The notes under the pieces are model-generated. The model was given only the letters and a program-made list of their open reading frames with translations, was not told where the DNA came from and did no database searches. Made by a program: the position numbers and the translations under genes. From NCBI RefSeq assembly GCF_014692875.1, contig NZ_CP061171.1, forward strand, positions 1,178,001-1,242,000: DNA of 64,000 nt, written 5' to 3'. The stretch comes from Pedobacter riviphilus (GTDB lineage: Bacteria > Bacteroidota > Bacteroidia > Sphingobacteriales > Sphingobacteriaceae). This document shows, piece after piece, positions 43,225 to 53,270 of this stretch (positions are counted from its first letter, which is position 1; every line of letters begins with the position of its first letter).

Positions 43225-44124
43225 ATGGTACGGCTTAAAATACAGCAACTTACAAAATCTTATCAAAATGGTGTAAAGGCTCTTGATGATGTTACCCTCA
43301 ATATCGCAAATGGCATGTTTGGTTTATTAGGACCTAATGGAGCAGGCAAATCTTCGCTTATGCGTACACTTGCTACCTTACAGCTACCAGACGCCGGTCA
43401 GGTTCATTTTGATGGAAACGATGTGTTACAAAATCCTCAGGAAATGCGCAACAAGTTGGGTTATTTACCACAGGATTTTGGCGTATATCCTAAAGTTTCA
43501 GCTATAGATTTACTCAATCATCTTGCGGTTTTAAAAGGATTACAAAATAAGAATGAACGGAAGGAACAGGTGACTTCACTTCTGCAACAGACCAATTTAT
43601 TTGAAGTGAGAAAAAGATCTGTCAGCACTTTTTCTGGTGGTATGCGGCAGCGTTTCGGTATTGCACAGGCTTTATTGGGTAATCCGCAGTTAATTATTGT
43701 AGATGAGCCCACCGCAGGGCTTGATCCACAGGAAAGAAACCGGTTCCATGATCTGTTGAGTGAAATTGGTGCCAATCGGGTGGTTATCTTGTCTACCCAT
43801 ATTGTAGAAGATGTAAATGACCTTTGTACTGAAATGGCAGTGATGGCAAATGGCAAATTGATTTTACAGGGTAAACCCTCAAGACTGATCGAAAAATTAG
43901 ATGGAAAAATCTGGAGAAAGGCAATCGATAAGGTAGACCTGGCTCAATATTCATCCATTTTTAATGTAATTTCTACCAAAATTATTTCGGGTAAATGTTA
44001 TGTATTCGTCTTAGCAGATGAATGCCCGGCACACATTTTCGAACCTGTTTACCCAGGTTTAGAAGAGGTTTATTTTTCTTCCTTATTTGGCGCTGCCAAT
44101 CAAAATCTGGAGGCTAAGCTATGA
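43225..44124 (+). CDS. ABC transporter ATP-binding protein
   Basis: A 299-residue ABC ATPase. Walker A is GPNGAGKS (36-43), the Q-loop follows near 83, the signature is SGGMRQR (137-143), Walker B is LIIVDEPTAG (156-165 with Asp160 and Glu161), and the H-loop is STHIVED (His192). It pairs with the membrane/peptidase fusion encoded four bases into its end. The export versus import direction is not certain; this type is usually an exporter of the ABC-2 class. Confidence 0.93.
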   Translation: MVRLKIQQLTKSYQNGVKALDDVTLNIANGMFGLLGPNGAGKSSLMRTLATLQLPDAGQVHFDGNDVLQNPQEMRNKLGYLPQDFGVYPKVSAIDLLNHLAVLKGLQNKNERKEQVTSLLQQTNLFEVRKRSVSTFSGGMRQRFGIAQALLGNPQLIIVDEPTAGLDPQERNRFHDLLSEIGANRVVILSTHIVEDVNDLCTEMAVMANGKLILQGKPSRLIEKLDGKIWRKAIDKVDLAQYSSIFNVISTKIISGKCYVFVLADECPAHIFEPVYPGLEEVYFSSLFGAANQNLEAKL

Positions 44125-47100
44125 TTATAGATTTACTAAAATTTGAGCTGAAATATCATTTCGGACAAATATCGTTCAAAGTGGCAGCGCTTTTGTTTTT
44201 TATTCTAGGGTATTTCTGCGTGGTACAGGGGGATTTGGTTCTGACGACGTACATAAAAATTCGCCATTTGTTATTACCAACATCATTGCCCTGCTTTCGC
44301 TTTTCTCTATCTTTTCGGGTACATTATTTAGTGCTAATGTGGTGCTTAGGGATAGTATGTATAAAATGGAAGCAGTTGTTTTTACTACTTCGATCAAAAA
44401 ACTCCCTTATTTTGTCATAAGGTTTTTAGGCCTTATCATTTCTGTTTTTAGTTTACTCGTGCTGGTGGCCTTGGGTATTTACGTTGGCACTTTCTTTCTC
44501 GATGCCGATCGGTTAGGCAGTTTTCATATCATCTATTTTCTACAGCCACTTTTAGTTTTTGCCCTTCCAAATGTACTGTTCTCTGCCGGTATTTTATTTT
44601 GTACTGCCGTATTAACCAAAAATGTAAGGATAATTTATGTGGTAGGTGTGTTGATTTACATTTTGTACATGCTCGCTTCGATATTTGGCAATTCGCCATT
44701 GTTGGCCACATCGACAATGAAAGCAGGTAGTCCCGATATTTTACCCCTATTTTTAGATCCTTTTGCACTTGCCTCGTTTTTTGGCGAAACCAGAACATGG
44801 ACAAGTCTAGAGCGCAATCAACAGTTATTTCCATTCAACGGTACCTTTTTATTCAACAGGTTGCTTTGGCTTGGTTTTACAGCCTTGGTGGTGCTAATTA
44901 CCTATCGCTTATTCAATTTTCGTTTGCAGCAGCAACAACAGCCAAAAATTAAAGCAGCTAAAGCAGAACAGGTTGAGTTGGTTCCTTATCGTGCTTTCGC
45001 AGTTTTTTCAAATGGTTTTCGTTACCATCTGAATACGTTCTTCGCACAGTTTAAACTCGAAATGATATTCTTGTTTAAAAACATCCCCATTATGGTCATG
45101 CTATTGTTATGGGTTTTTCTTTTCGGGGTAGAGTTAAAAGACCAGTTGTTCAGTGGTGTTTATGGCATTCATAGTTATCCGGCAACAGGTATTATCATCG
45201 AAGAAATACGTTCGATGAAATTCGGTCTGGTCCTGATTATTTTTTACGCGGCAGAAACCATTAGCAGAGAAAAATCAGTAAATATTCATTCCTTGATTTA
45301 CAGTACACCTGTTCAGAATTCAGTTTTATGGATGGCAAAAACCCTGAGTCTTTTTGCGCTGGTTTTCATTCTCGTCACGCTAAATATTGGGATCGGTATT
45401 GTTCTTCAGCTTACACATGGCTATTTCCATATTGAGTTACCTATGTATTTATCCTTGTACTATTATAGCGCATTCCCTTTATTACTTTTTGTAGTACTCA
45501 TCGTTTTTATCCAGAATTTAAGTACGAACAAGTATCTCGGTATGTTACTGAGCATGATCGTTATTTTTCTGGTTTCGTATGCGGAAAGGTTTGGCTTAGC
45601 CCACTATCTTTTCCGATTTGCAACAGTACCTGATTTATTACATTCTTATTTTAACGGTTTTGGGTATTATACCAACGCATTTAACTGGTATATGCTGTAT
45701 TGGTCGGCTTTTGTAATTGTTATTGCCGTTTTAACCATTGGAATGTGGCAGCGTTTAGTTGAAATTAAGGTTAAAACAAGATTCAGATCGATAGGCTTAA
45801 CATTGAAGCAACATAAATGGACTACTGTTTTAGCATTATTGATCTGGATTTCTTGTGCTGCATTTATTTATCATCAAACCAATACCATCGGAAAATATAA
45901 AAATAAACAGGAGCAATTAAACTGGAGTTTGGCTTACGAACAGAAATATAAAAAGCTGGCAAGCCTGCCCCAACCAGTAATTAAAGCCGTTAAAATGAGT
46001 GTAGATTTATATCCTAATGAAGGAAAGTACAGCATTAAAGGTACCTATAACCTAAAAAATGAAACAACTTTGCCCATCACAAAAATATGGATCTATGTTA
46101 GTCCCGATATAAATTCTTTTTCTGTGGATGTTGCCGAAAGTAAAAAAAGCGAAAAGGATGAACGGTTTAGCCAGCAGTTTATTACCTTAAAAACACCTTT
46201 GCAGCCTAATAAAGAGGTTGTGATGCGTTTTTCTATCGAAGTAATTAAATCGGGATTTACTCCTTTTAATAGTGAAAACTCTATTGTGAAAAATGGAACT
46301 TACATTGAAATAGAGAAATTTGTACCTCATTTGGGCTATTGCTATAATTTTGAGTGCGAAGATAAACACGAACGGAAAAAAGCAGGTTTACCCGAAGTTG
46401 CAGACAAACCGAATCTTAACAAAATTTATGAGTCGATAAACTTAGAAACAACCATTTCTACAGCCATTGATCAGCGGGTGATCACCGTTGGAGCGTTGCA
46501 GACGAGTTGGGTAGCCAATAACCGGCAATATTTTAAGTATAAAACCGATATACCGATTAATTTCATGTTTGCACTGAGCAGTGCACAATACACATTGAAA
46601 AAAGAACGCTACAAGGGGATAGATTTAAATATTTATTATCAGCCTGGACAAGAATATAATTTGAAAAGTATGTTTAAGGCTGTTAGAGATGCCTTGGATT
46701 ACGGTAATACGCATTTTGCGAAATACCCCCTTAAACAATTAACCATCGCCGAAATCCCCCAATATAAAGGTGCTGCAACAGCCTATCCGGGAGTGATTTT
46801 TAGTGCAGAGAACATTAATTTTCTAGGGAATTATAGTCAGAAAGGTTCTATCGATCAGAGTTATGCTATTGCCGCACACGAAACTGCGCACCAATGGTGG
46901 GCAAATATATTGGCTCCGGCAGATGGTACAGGTTATGCCATGCTCACCGAATCGTTAGCTAAATACACCGAAAATGTGCTGATTGAAAAGACTTTTGGCA
47001 AAATGTATTTAAGAAAATATTTGGCTTACGATAATAACCTATACTTTTTAAACCGGAATAATAATGAAGAGGAGCTACCCTTGGCCAAAACCTTGGATCA

Positions 47101-47638
47101 ACCTTATGTACATTACCAAAAAGGAGGATTAACGATGTATGCGGTGAAAGAATTGATTGGAGAGCAGAAATTTAATACAATATTGAGTCAGCTTATTATC
47201 GATCATGAAAATCCGAAGCCTAAAGCCACAGCGGCCGATTTGGTAAACGCAATTTTAAAGGAAGCTTTGCCTAAACATAAAAAGTTTATCAACGATTGTT
47301 TTAACGGGGTAGTTACTTATGATTTGGGCATTAAAGTGATCAATTGTAAAAAACTGAGTAGCGGAAAATTTAAAATTGACCTGGAAATTGATGCAGAAAG
47401 GTTAAGTAATGGCGATAAACAATTACCGGATCTTGAAGTGGATCTTGCCTGTTTTGACCAGTTGGAAATGGATTGGGAACCTGATACTAAACCTATATAT
47501 GCCCAAAAGTTTCAAATAAACCAGCGTAAAACCAAACTTTCCATTATTGTTGGGCATAAACCAAAAACGGTGGCTATTGATCCTTATGGATATGTATTAG
47601 ATGCTGATAAAAGCGATCATTTAGCTGTGGTGGATTAA
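44121..47638 (+). pseudogene. ABC-2-type permease fused to an M1-family peptidase, frameshifted
   Basis: The intact product would be about 1172 residues: twelve or more membrane helices in the first half, then a gluzincin aminopeptidase with zinc motif AAHETAHQWW and a downstream Glu in LTESLAKYTE. The first frame covers 44121 to about 44230 (MIIDLLKFELKYHF) and stops at 44420; the rest is read from 44231 (GFGSDDVHKNSPFVITN). Adding one G to GGGGG at 44228-44232 restores the frame. It overlaps the ATPase gene by four bases. Such fusions are common in Bacteroidota beside LytTR systems. Function is unknown. Confidence 0.87.
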
Positions 47639-47684
47639 AAAAGAATTACTAATACAGGAGATTCTCAATCAAAGGTGTGTCCTG

Positions 47685-47747
47685 CTGAACTTGTTTCAGC
47701 ATCTATTTTTGAAAATCGTTATGGATAAGACCCTGAAACAAGTTCAG
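47685..47747. repeat. Palindromic repeat CTGAACTTGTTTCAG family, second full copy
   Basis: CTGAACTTGTTTCAG (47685-47699) and its exact complement (47733-47747) flank 33 bases, followed by GGTGACGACC. Arms and outer sequence match the element at 32941-32989; the loop differs in length and sequence. Confidence 0.75.
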
Positions 47748-47820
47748 GGTGACGACCCTCTCCTTAGATTCCAGGTTTCGTTGCACTTAGTTCGAAATGA
47801 CGGATGACTACATGATGAAA

Positions 47821-47858
47821 TAAAAAAGCGCCGTTTCCTCATTTCAGGATTGGCGCTT
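47821..47858 (-). terminator. Rho-independent terminator for the AraC/RND operon
   Basis: Read on the minus strand AAGCGCC, a 19-base loop, GGCGCTT and a run of T (47827-47822) form a terminator 36 bases after the AraC stop at 47894. It is the end of the TolC-RND-adaptor-AraC operon. Confidence 0.7.
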
Positions 47859-47893
47859 CACTTGTTAAACGACTAGGTTTAATACTATTCTTA

Positions 47894-48835
47894 TCAATTT
47901 GCCCTAAAACCTTTTGGTGTACATTGCATCTGACGTTTAAAAAATATGTTAAAATTAGCGGGGTATTCAAAACCCAAACAATAAGCAATTTGTGCGATAT
48001 TCCATTCAGTATGTTTCAGCAAGGCTACCGCTTCGGTTGCTATCCTTCTCGAAATGTGCTCAGAAGTAGTTTTTCCCGTTACTTCCTTTACAGCATGGTT
48101 TAAATGATTTACATGCACCAGTAAACGGAAAGCAAAATCGTGGGCTGTTTTTAACTCTAAAATATGCTCGGTAGAACCGATTGGGAACTGTCTTTCCAAC
48201 AATTCGAGAAACAACGCGGTTAAACGTGCCGATGCATTGTTCTGTTTAAATAAAATATCTTGTGGTTTTACCTTTAATGCTTCATGAACAATCAGTTGCA
48301 CATAATTCCTTAACAGATCGTATTTATGGATGTAATCGCCATCCATTTCTTTCATCATTTTACAGAAAATATCCCTTAACGTTACTTCCTGTTCTTCATC
48401 AATATGAATTACCGGACTATCATTTATGCGCCACAATAACGAATCGCGAAGGGTTTCGTTGCGGTTATGGATAAAATTCTCGGTAAAGAGGCAGAAAAAA
48501 CCTGCAGGTTTGGGCGAGGTACTTTCCCAGGAATATGGAATATTCGGGTTGGTAAACAGTAGCGCCCGACCTTTAATTTCTATGTCAGCATCCGCATAAT
48601 GCAAAATGCCATTGCCAATAATCAACGAAATTTTATAAAAATCCCTGCGGCTAAAAGCAGAGGGGATGTTGGTGCAAACCACACTTCTATTAAAAACATT
48701 AAAGTGCCCGATATCATTAATCATCCCCAAGCTTGGCGTAGGGATCTCTGGCCGGGTAATTTTCAGCCTATTATAAAAATCCTCTAAAGTTTCCTTTTTT
48801 TGAAGCGTAGAAAGCTCTTGATTTTTTGATAACAT
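47894..48835 (-). CDS. AraC-family regulator linked to the second RND pump
   Basis: A 313-residue regulator with an N-terminal cupin-like half (about 35-140, ADIEIKGRALLFTNPNIPYSWE) and a C-terminal double HTH (VHVNHLNHAVKEVTGKTTSEHI and WNIAQIAYCLGFEYPANFNIFF, ending CTPKGFRAN). It is placed 23 bases after the adaptor gene, so it is cotranscribed with the pump as a local controller. The inverted repeat at the operon promoter is its possible target, although AraC sites are more often direct repeats. Effector unknown. Confidence 0.9.
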   Translation of the reverse strand: MLSKNQELSTLQKKETLEDFYNRLKITRPEIPTPSLGMINDIGHFNVFNRSVVCTNIPSAFSRRDFYKISLIIGNGILHYADADIEIKGRALLFTNPNIPYSWESTSPKPAGFFCLFTENFIHNRNETLRDSLLWRINDSPVIHIDEEQEVTLRDIFCKMMKEMDGDYIHKYDLLRNYVQLIVHEALKVKPQDILFKQNNASARLTALFLELLERQFPIGSTEHILELKTAHDFAFRLLVHVNHLNHAVKEVTGKTTSEHISRRIATEAVALLKHTEWNIAQIAYCLGFEYPANFNIFFKRQMQCTPKGFRAN

Positions 48836-48858
48836 AATTAATCCTTAGTCATGTAAAG

Positions 48859-49959
48859 TTATGGTTTAATCACCATTCCTTCATGCATTTCCTCTGTAGG
48901 TTCTGCCACTAATTTGTCACCTTCTGCCAGCTCACCAAAAACTTCGACTTTATCTTCAGTTTCCCTGCCTTTTTTTACAGCCACTTTAACCGCTTTGTTA
49001 TCCGCTACTTTTAATACAAATAATCCTTCGCTGGTATCTAATAATGCCTTTTTAGAGATGATAAAAGTGCTGGCATTGGCCGGAAGCGGGATATCCAGCT
49101 CAGCTACCATACCAGGTAATAAAACCTTTGAAGCATTTGGAACATCCATCTCCACACGCTCTGAACGTAAACGGACATCTAAAGCACCGGATAAACGTTT
49201 CACTTTAGCTTTAAAGGTCTGATTAGGCAAAGATTTTACAGTGAAACTAATTTCATCGCCCGCTTTTAAATAACCCGTATAAACCTCCGGAATGGAAACG
49301 GCCAAACGCAGGTTTTTCTGATCCTGCAAAGTAAACAAAGGCAGATCAGAGCCTTTACCCGTAGGACCAACATAAGCACCTAAATTCACATTTCTGGCCG
49401 AGATAATGCCGCTAAAAGGTGCCCTGATGGTTAAATAATCCTGAACTGAACTTACTTCTTTGTAGGCCGCTTTTGCTGCTTCGAGCTGTGCTAAATCCGA
49501 GTTCTTTTTTGCCATCGCCTGGTCCAGGTCGTTTGTAGAAATCGTTCCAGGCGTTTTGCTGGTTTCGTACAAACGGTTGTAATTCGCTTTGCTCGCCGTA
49601 TAAATTGCTTCTTGTGCTTTTATCCGCGATTGTGTTGCGGCCAGTTGTGAACTCATTTCGGGTGCTTCCAACGTCATCAATAACTGCCCTTTGCTTACTT
49701 CTGAGCCGATATCAACTTTTAAGGTTTTTACAAAACTGCTTACTTTAGCATATAAATCAACTTGTTGCAAAGCAATTAATTCGCCCGGTAAACTCAGTTT
49801 GGTTGATAATTTCTCTTTTTTAAGGTCGAATGTAGCTATCGTTGCTTCTTTTTCTTTCTTGGGTGTTACTTTCGATTCGGAGTGCCCACAGCCATATATA
49901 GCCGTTAGTACTAAAAATCCTGTACTCCATAATCCTGTTGAAAATATCTTTGTATTCAT
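48859..49959 (-). CDS. RND efflux periplasmic adaptor, lipoprotein
   Basis: A 366-residue membrane-fusion protein. I place the start at the ATG at 49959 because the signal MNTKIFSTGLWSTGFLVLTA with lipobox IYGC begins there; a longer frame to 50202 is antisense-like sequence overlapping the pump gene. Lipoyl halves (VDLYAKVSSFVKTLKVDIGS, YLTIRAPFSGIISARNVNLG) flank a helical hairpin, then a beta barrel and membrane-proximal domain follow. It lies 13 bases after the pump gene. Confidence 0.88.
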   Translation of the reverse strand: MNTKIFSTGLWSTGFLVLTAIYGCGHSESKVTPKKEKEATIATFDLKKEKLSTKLSLPGELIALQQVDLYAKVSSFVKTLKVDIGSEVSKGQLLMTLEAPEMSSQLAATQSRIKAQEAIYTASKANYNRLYETSKTPGTISTNDLDQAMAKKNSDLAQLEAAKAAYKEVSSVQDYLTIRAPFSGIISARNVNLGAYVGPTGKGSDLPLFTLQDQKNLRLAVSIPEVYTGYLKAGDEISFTVKSLPNQTFKAKVKRLSGALDVRLRSERVEMDVPNASKVLLPGMVAELDIPLPANASTFIISKKALLDTSEGLFVLKVADNKAVKVAVKKGRETEDKVEVFGELAEGDKLVAEPTEEMHEGMVIKP

Positions 49960-49972
49960 TTGTAATGATGAT

Positions 49973-52900
49973 TTATTCGTTTTCTTGTAAACCTTTAATG
50001 TAATGGATGCTTTCTTCATCTTCCGGATCAAGCGATATCGAATCGGTAGTCTGTTTGCCCTGAACCCATGCAAATACCAATGGCAATATAATGAGTACGG
50101 CAAATGTTGAGGCCAATAAACCACCAATAACCGCTCTGCCCAATGGTGAAACAGCGCCACCGCTTTCACCATGACCAATGGCCATTGGCAACATACCCGC
50201 AATCATTGCAATACTCGTCATAATAATTGGACGTAAACGTAATGCAGCAGCTTCGCGTGCCGATTCGAGTGCATTGCCATTGTGCTTTCTTAATTGCTCT
50301 GCATTGGTAATGAGTAATACAGCATTGGCAATAGAAACTCCAACTGACATGATAATCCCCATATACGATTGCAGGTTTAAGGTTGATCCGGTGATGGTTA
50401 ATAATAGTAATGAGCCTAAAATAACCGCTGGTACAGTGGCTAAAATAACCAATGGTACTTTAAAAGACTGGAAATTGGCCGCCAGCATTAAGAAAATTAC
50501 CACAATGGCCACAAATAAGCCCGATTGTAAGCTGTCTAAAGTATCAGTTAGCACCTTACTTAGGCCTATAGCGGTAACATTTAATCCGCGCGGCAGTTCG
50601 CCAACGTTTTTAATGGCTTTTTCTACGTCTTTAGATGCGGTCCCCAAATCGGTATGGTAAAGGTTTGCTGTTACCGATAGGAAGGGCATGGCACCAATGT
50701 TATCGTTTTCTCCAGCCGTGGTATCAGGAGTAATTTTTGCAACATCGCTCAATACTGGTCGTGCCGAGTTTTTCAATAAAGGAATTTCTCCAATATCATC
50801 TTTACTGGTCATTTGGTTCAGTGGTACCTGAACCTGAACACTGTAAGGCAAAGCTGCCTTTTCATCTAACCAGATATTTTTATCGGTATAACGTGATGAT
50901 GAAGTTGAAGCAATTAATGACCTTGAAATATCGGCCATATCTACCCCAATCTGCGCTGCACGTGTTCTGTCGATATCGATATTTAATGATGGATATTTAA
51001 TGGGCTGTGCCAGCTGAACATCTCTCATGTACGGGATTTCCTTCAATTCTGCGAGGATTTTATTGGCATATTTTTCATTCAATTTTTTGCTTTTGCCTGC
51101 AATACGTACTTCGATGGGGGTAGGAGAGCCTTGGCTCAATACCTTATCTGTTAGTTCTATCGGCTCGAATGAAAGTTTAACATCAGGCAATACTTTTTTG
51201 ATTCGTTCCCTGAACTGATCTTTAAAATCGTCCATATCTTCTTCAAAATCTTTTAAGCTTACCTGAAAAACAGCTTCATGCGGACCAGCCATAAACTGGT
51301 AGATTGGGTTTACCGAAAACTGAGCAGGGTGCTGACCAACATACACGGAGGAAATGCCCACGTGTTCTTCGCCAACCATTTTTTTCAGCTCAGCCAAAAC
51401 CACATTTGCTTTTTCTTCGGTCCGTTCTAAGCGTGTCCCATCAGGTGCACGTAAACGCAATTGAAACTGACTCGAATTCACCCGTGGTAAAACATCGCGA
51501 CCGATATTAGCCAATAGCAACGCTGCCAGGCCGATAATTATGACCAAATAAATCAAAACAACAGACTTTCGATAAGGCAATATCCGATCAAGGAAACGCA
51601 TAAAACGGTTTCTGAATCTATCGAAAAAACCAATTTTACCATTGCCACTAAAATCTTCGCGTTCAACCAGCACCCTTTTTTGGTTCAGGGTGTCTTTTTC
51701 CGATTCGAGTGTAATGCCGGTGGCAGCAAAATCGGCCTCGTCTTGTGTAATGCCTGGGTGATGATTACTGCCTTTTTTAGGATGTGCAATCATCAGCCAG
51801 TTGGCCATAATCGGTACGAAAGTTTGCGATAACAAGAATGAAACCACCATCGAAAAGCCAATTGCCAATGCCAGCGGTAGGAATAGTGCTCCAGGTATAC
51901 CAGTCATGGTAAAGGCTGGTGCAAATACAGCAAGGATACAAAACAGGATTAGCAGTTTAGGAAAAGCGATTTCCTTACAGGCATCCCAAATAGCCAGGGC
52001 CTTGGGTTTACCCATATCAAAATGCTGGTGAATGTTTTCTATCGTTACAGTTGATTCATCTACCAGAATACCAATGGCTAGTGCCAATCCGCTCAGTGTC
52101 ATGATGTTGATTGTTTGCCCAAACAACTTTAGGAACAGCACCCCGGCAATAATAGAGGTGGGAATGGTCAGGATTACAATCAATGCGGCTCGTTTATCAC
52201 CAAGGAAAAGCAATACCATCAAACCTGTTAATATTGCACCAATGGCACCTTCGCTGATCAGACTTTTTACGGCGTTGATTACATAAACCGATTGGTCGAA
52301 CTCATAAGAGAGCTTAACATCTTCTGGTAAGGTATTTTGGATGTTAGGCAGGTTTTTCTTTAAGTTTTTAACCACTTCCCAGGTAGAGGCATCTCCAGAT
52401 TTGGCTATACTTAAATATACAGAGCGTTTACCATTAATTAAGGCATAACCAGCTACTAAATCGGCTCCGTCTTTAACAGTAGCCACATCTCGGAGCTGTA
52501 AATTTTGTACACTACCTTTAAATAGGGGAATGTTTTCGAAATCTTTTACCTTTTTAATGGTATAATTGGTTGGTGTGATATAGTTTTTATCGCCTATCCT
52601 CACATTTCCCGAAGGAGCGGTTTGGTTATTTAGCCTAATGGCTTCAACCACTTGGTCTACCGTTAGGTTATGGGAACGCAGAAGTGACGGGTTTACGTTA
52701 ATTTCTATTGTTCTTGGGCTACCACCAAAAGGGGCGGGAGAAAGCAAGCCAGGTATAGCCGAAAAACTAGGACGTACATAAGTATTGGCCAAATCTTGCA
52801 ATTCGTTGTTGGTACGGATAGGACTGCTCAGTACCAGCTGCCCTACGGGAAGCGACGAAGCGTCGAAACGGATAACGAATGGCGGTTGCGAACCTGGCGG

Positions 52901-53257
52901 GAAAATGGCTTGCGCCCTTGTAGATAATGCGCTTAATTCTGCTGCTGCCTGGGCCATATTGGTGCCTTCGTAATAGGTAAGCTTCATGAGCATTAAACCC
53001 TGCGTATTTTTGGTTTCGATGCTTTTAATGCCGTTTGCAAAAAGCAGGATGTTAACATATTGTTTACCAAAATAAGCCTCCATTTGGTCGGGTGTGTAAC
53101 CACCAAAGGGGTGCGCAATATAAATTACCGGAAGGTTCATCTGCGGAAGGATATCAACCTTGATCTGGTTGATGGCCCCTATACCGAAAAAGAACAAGCC
53201 AGCCACTAAAACGATGATGGATATGGGTTTGCGGAGTGCGAAACGTATTAAATTCAT
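49973..53257 (-). CDS. AcrB-like RND efflux transporter
   Basis: A 1094-residue hydrophobe/amphiphile-efflux-type RND pump with twelve membrane helices and two large periplasmic loops. A charged cytoplasmic insertion lies around residues 500-560 (PKKGSNHHPGITQDEADFAA). In helix 4 the proton relay that is Asp-Asp in AcrB reads Asp400-Glu401 (ILVDESTVTIEN), and in helix 10 the AcrB Lys is replaced by Ala in VGVSIANAVLLIT. The pump belongs to a Bacteroidota subgroup rather than to classical AcrB. Substrates are unknown. Gene order TolC-RND-adaptor is unusual. Confidence 0.9.
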   Translation of the reverse strand: MNLIRFALRKPISIIVLVAGLFFFGIGAINQIKVDILPQMNLPVIYIAHPFGGYTPDQMEAYFGKQYVNILLFANGIKSIETKNTQGLMLMKLTYYEGTNMAQAAAELSALSTRAQAIFPPGSQPPFVIRFDASSLPVGQLVLSSPIRTNNELQDLANTYVRPSFSAIPGLLSPAPFGGSPRTIEINVNPSLLRSHNLTVDQVVEAIRLNNQTAPSGNVRIGDKNYITPTNYTIKKVKDFENIPLFKGSVQNLQLRDVATVKDGADLVAGYALINGKRSVYLSIAKSGDASTWEVVKNLKKNLPNIQNTLPEDVKLSYEFDQSVYVINAVKSLISEGAIGAILTGLMVLLFLGDKRAALIVILTIPTSIIAGVLFLKLFGQTINIMTLSGLALAIGILVDESTVTIENIHQHFDMGKPKALAIWDACKEIAFPKLLILFCILAVFAPAFTMTGIPGALFLPLALAIGFSMVVSFLLSQTFVPIMANWLMIAHPKKGSNHHPGITQDEADFAATGITLESEKDTLNQKRVLVEREDFSGNGKIGFFDRFRNRFMRFLDRILPYRKSVVLIYLVIIIGLAALLLANIGRDVLPRVNSSQFQLRLRAPDGTRLERTEEKANVVLAELKKMVGEEHVGISSVYVGQHPAQFSVNPIYQFMAGPHEAVFQVSLKDFEEDMDDFKDQFRERIKKVLPDVKLSFEPIELTDKVLSQGSPTPIEVRIAGKSKKLNEKYANKILAELKEIPYMRDVQLAQPIKYPSLNIDIDRTRAAQIGVDMADISRSLIASTSSSRYTDKNIWLDEKAALPYSVQVQVPLNQMTSKDDIGEIPLLKNSARPVLSDVAKITPDTTAGENDNIGAMPFLSVTANLYHTDLGTASKDVEKAIKNVGELPRGLNVTAIGLSKVLTDTLDSLQSGLFVAIVVIFLMLAANFQSFKVPLVILATVPAVILGSLLLLTITGSTLNLQSYMGIIMSVGVSIANAVLLITNAEQLRKHNGNALESAREAAALRLRPIIMTSIAMIAGMLPMAIGHGESGGAVSPLGRAVIGGLLASTFAVLIILPLVFAWVQGKQTTDSISLDPEDEESIHYIKGLQENE

Positions 53258-53270
53258 TTATATAGCCAGA

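Noticed and set aside
49960..50202. 81-residue upstream extension of the second RND adaptor
   Set aside because: The extension overlaps the pump gene's 3' end, and a proper lipoprotein signal starts at 49959.
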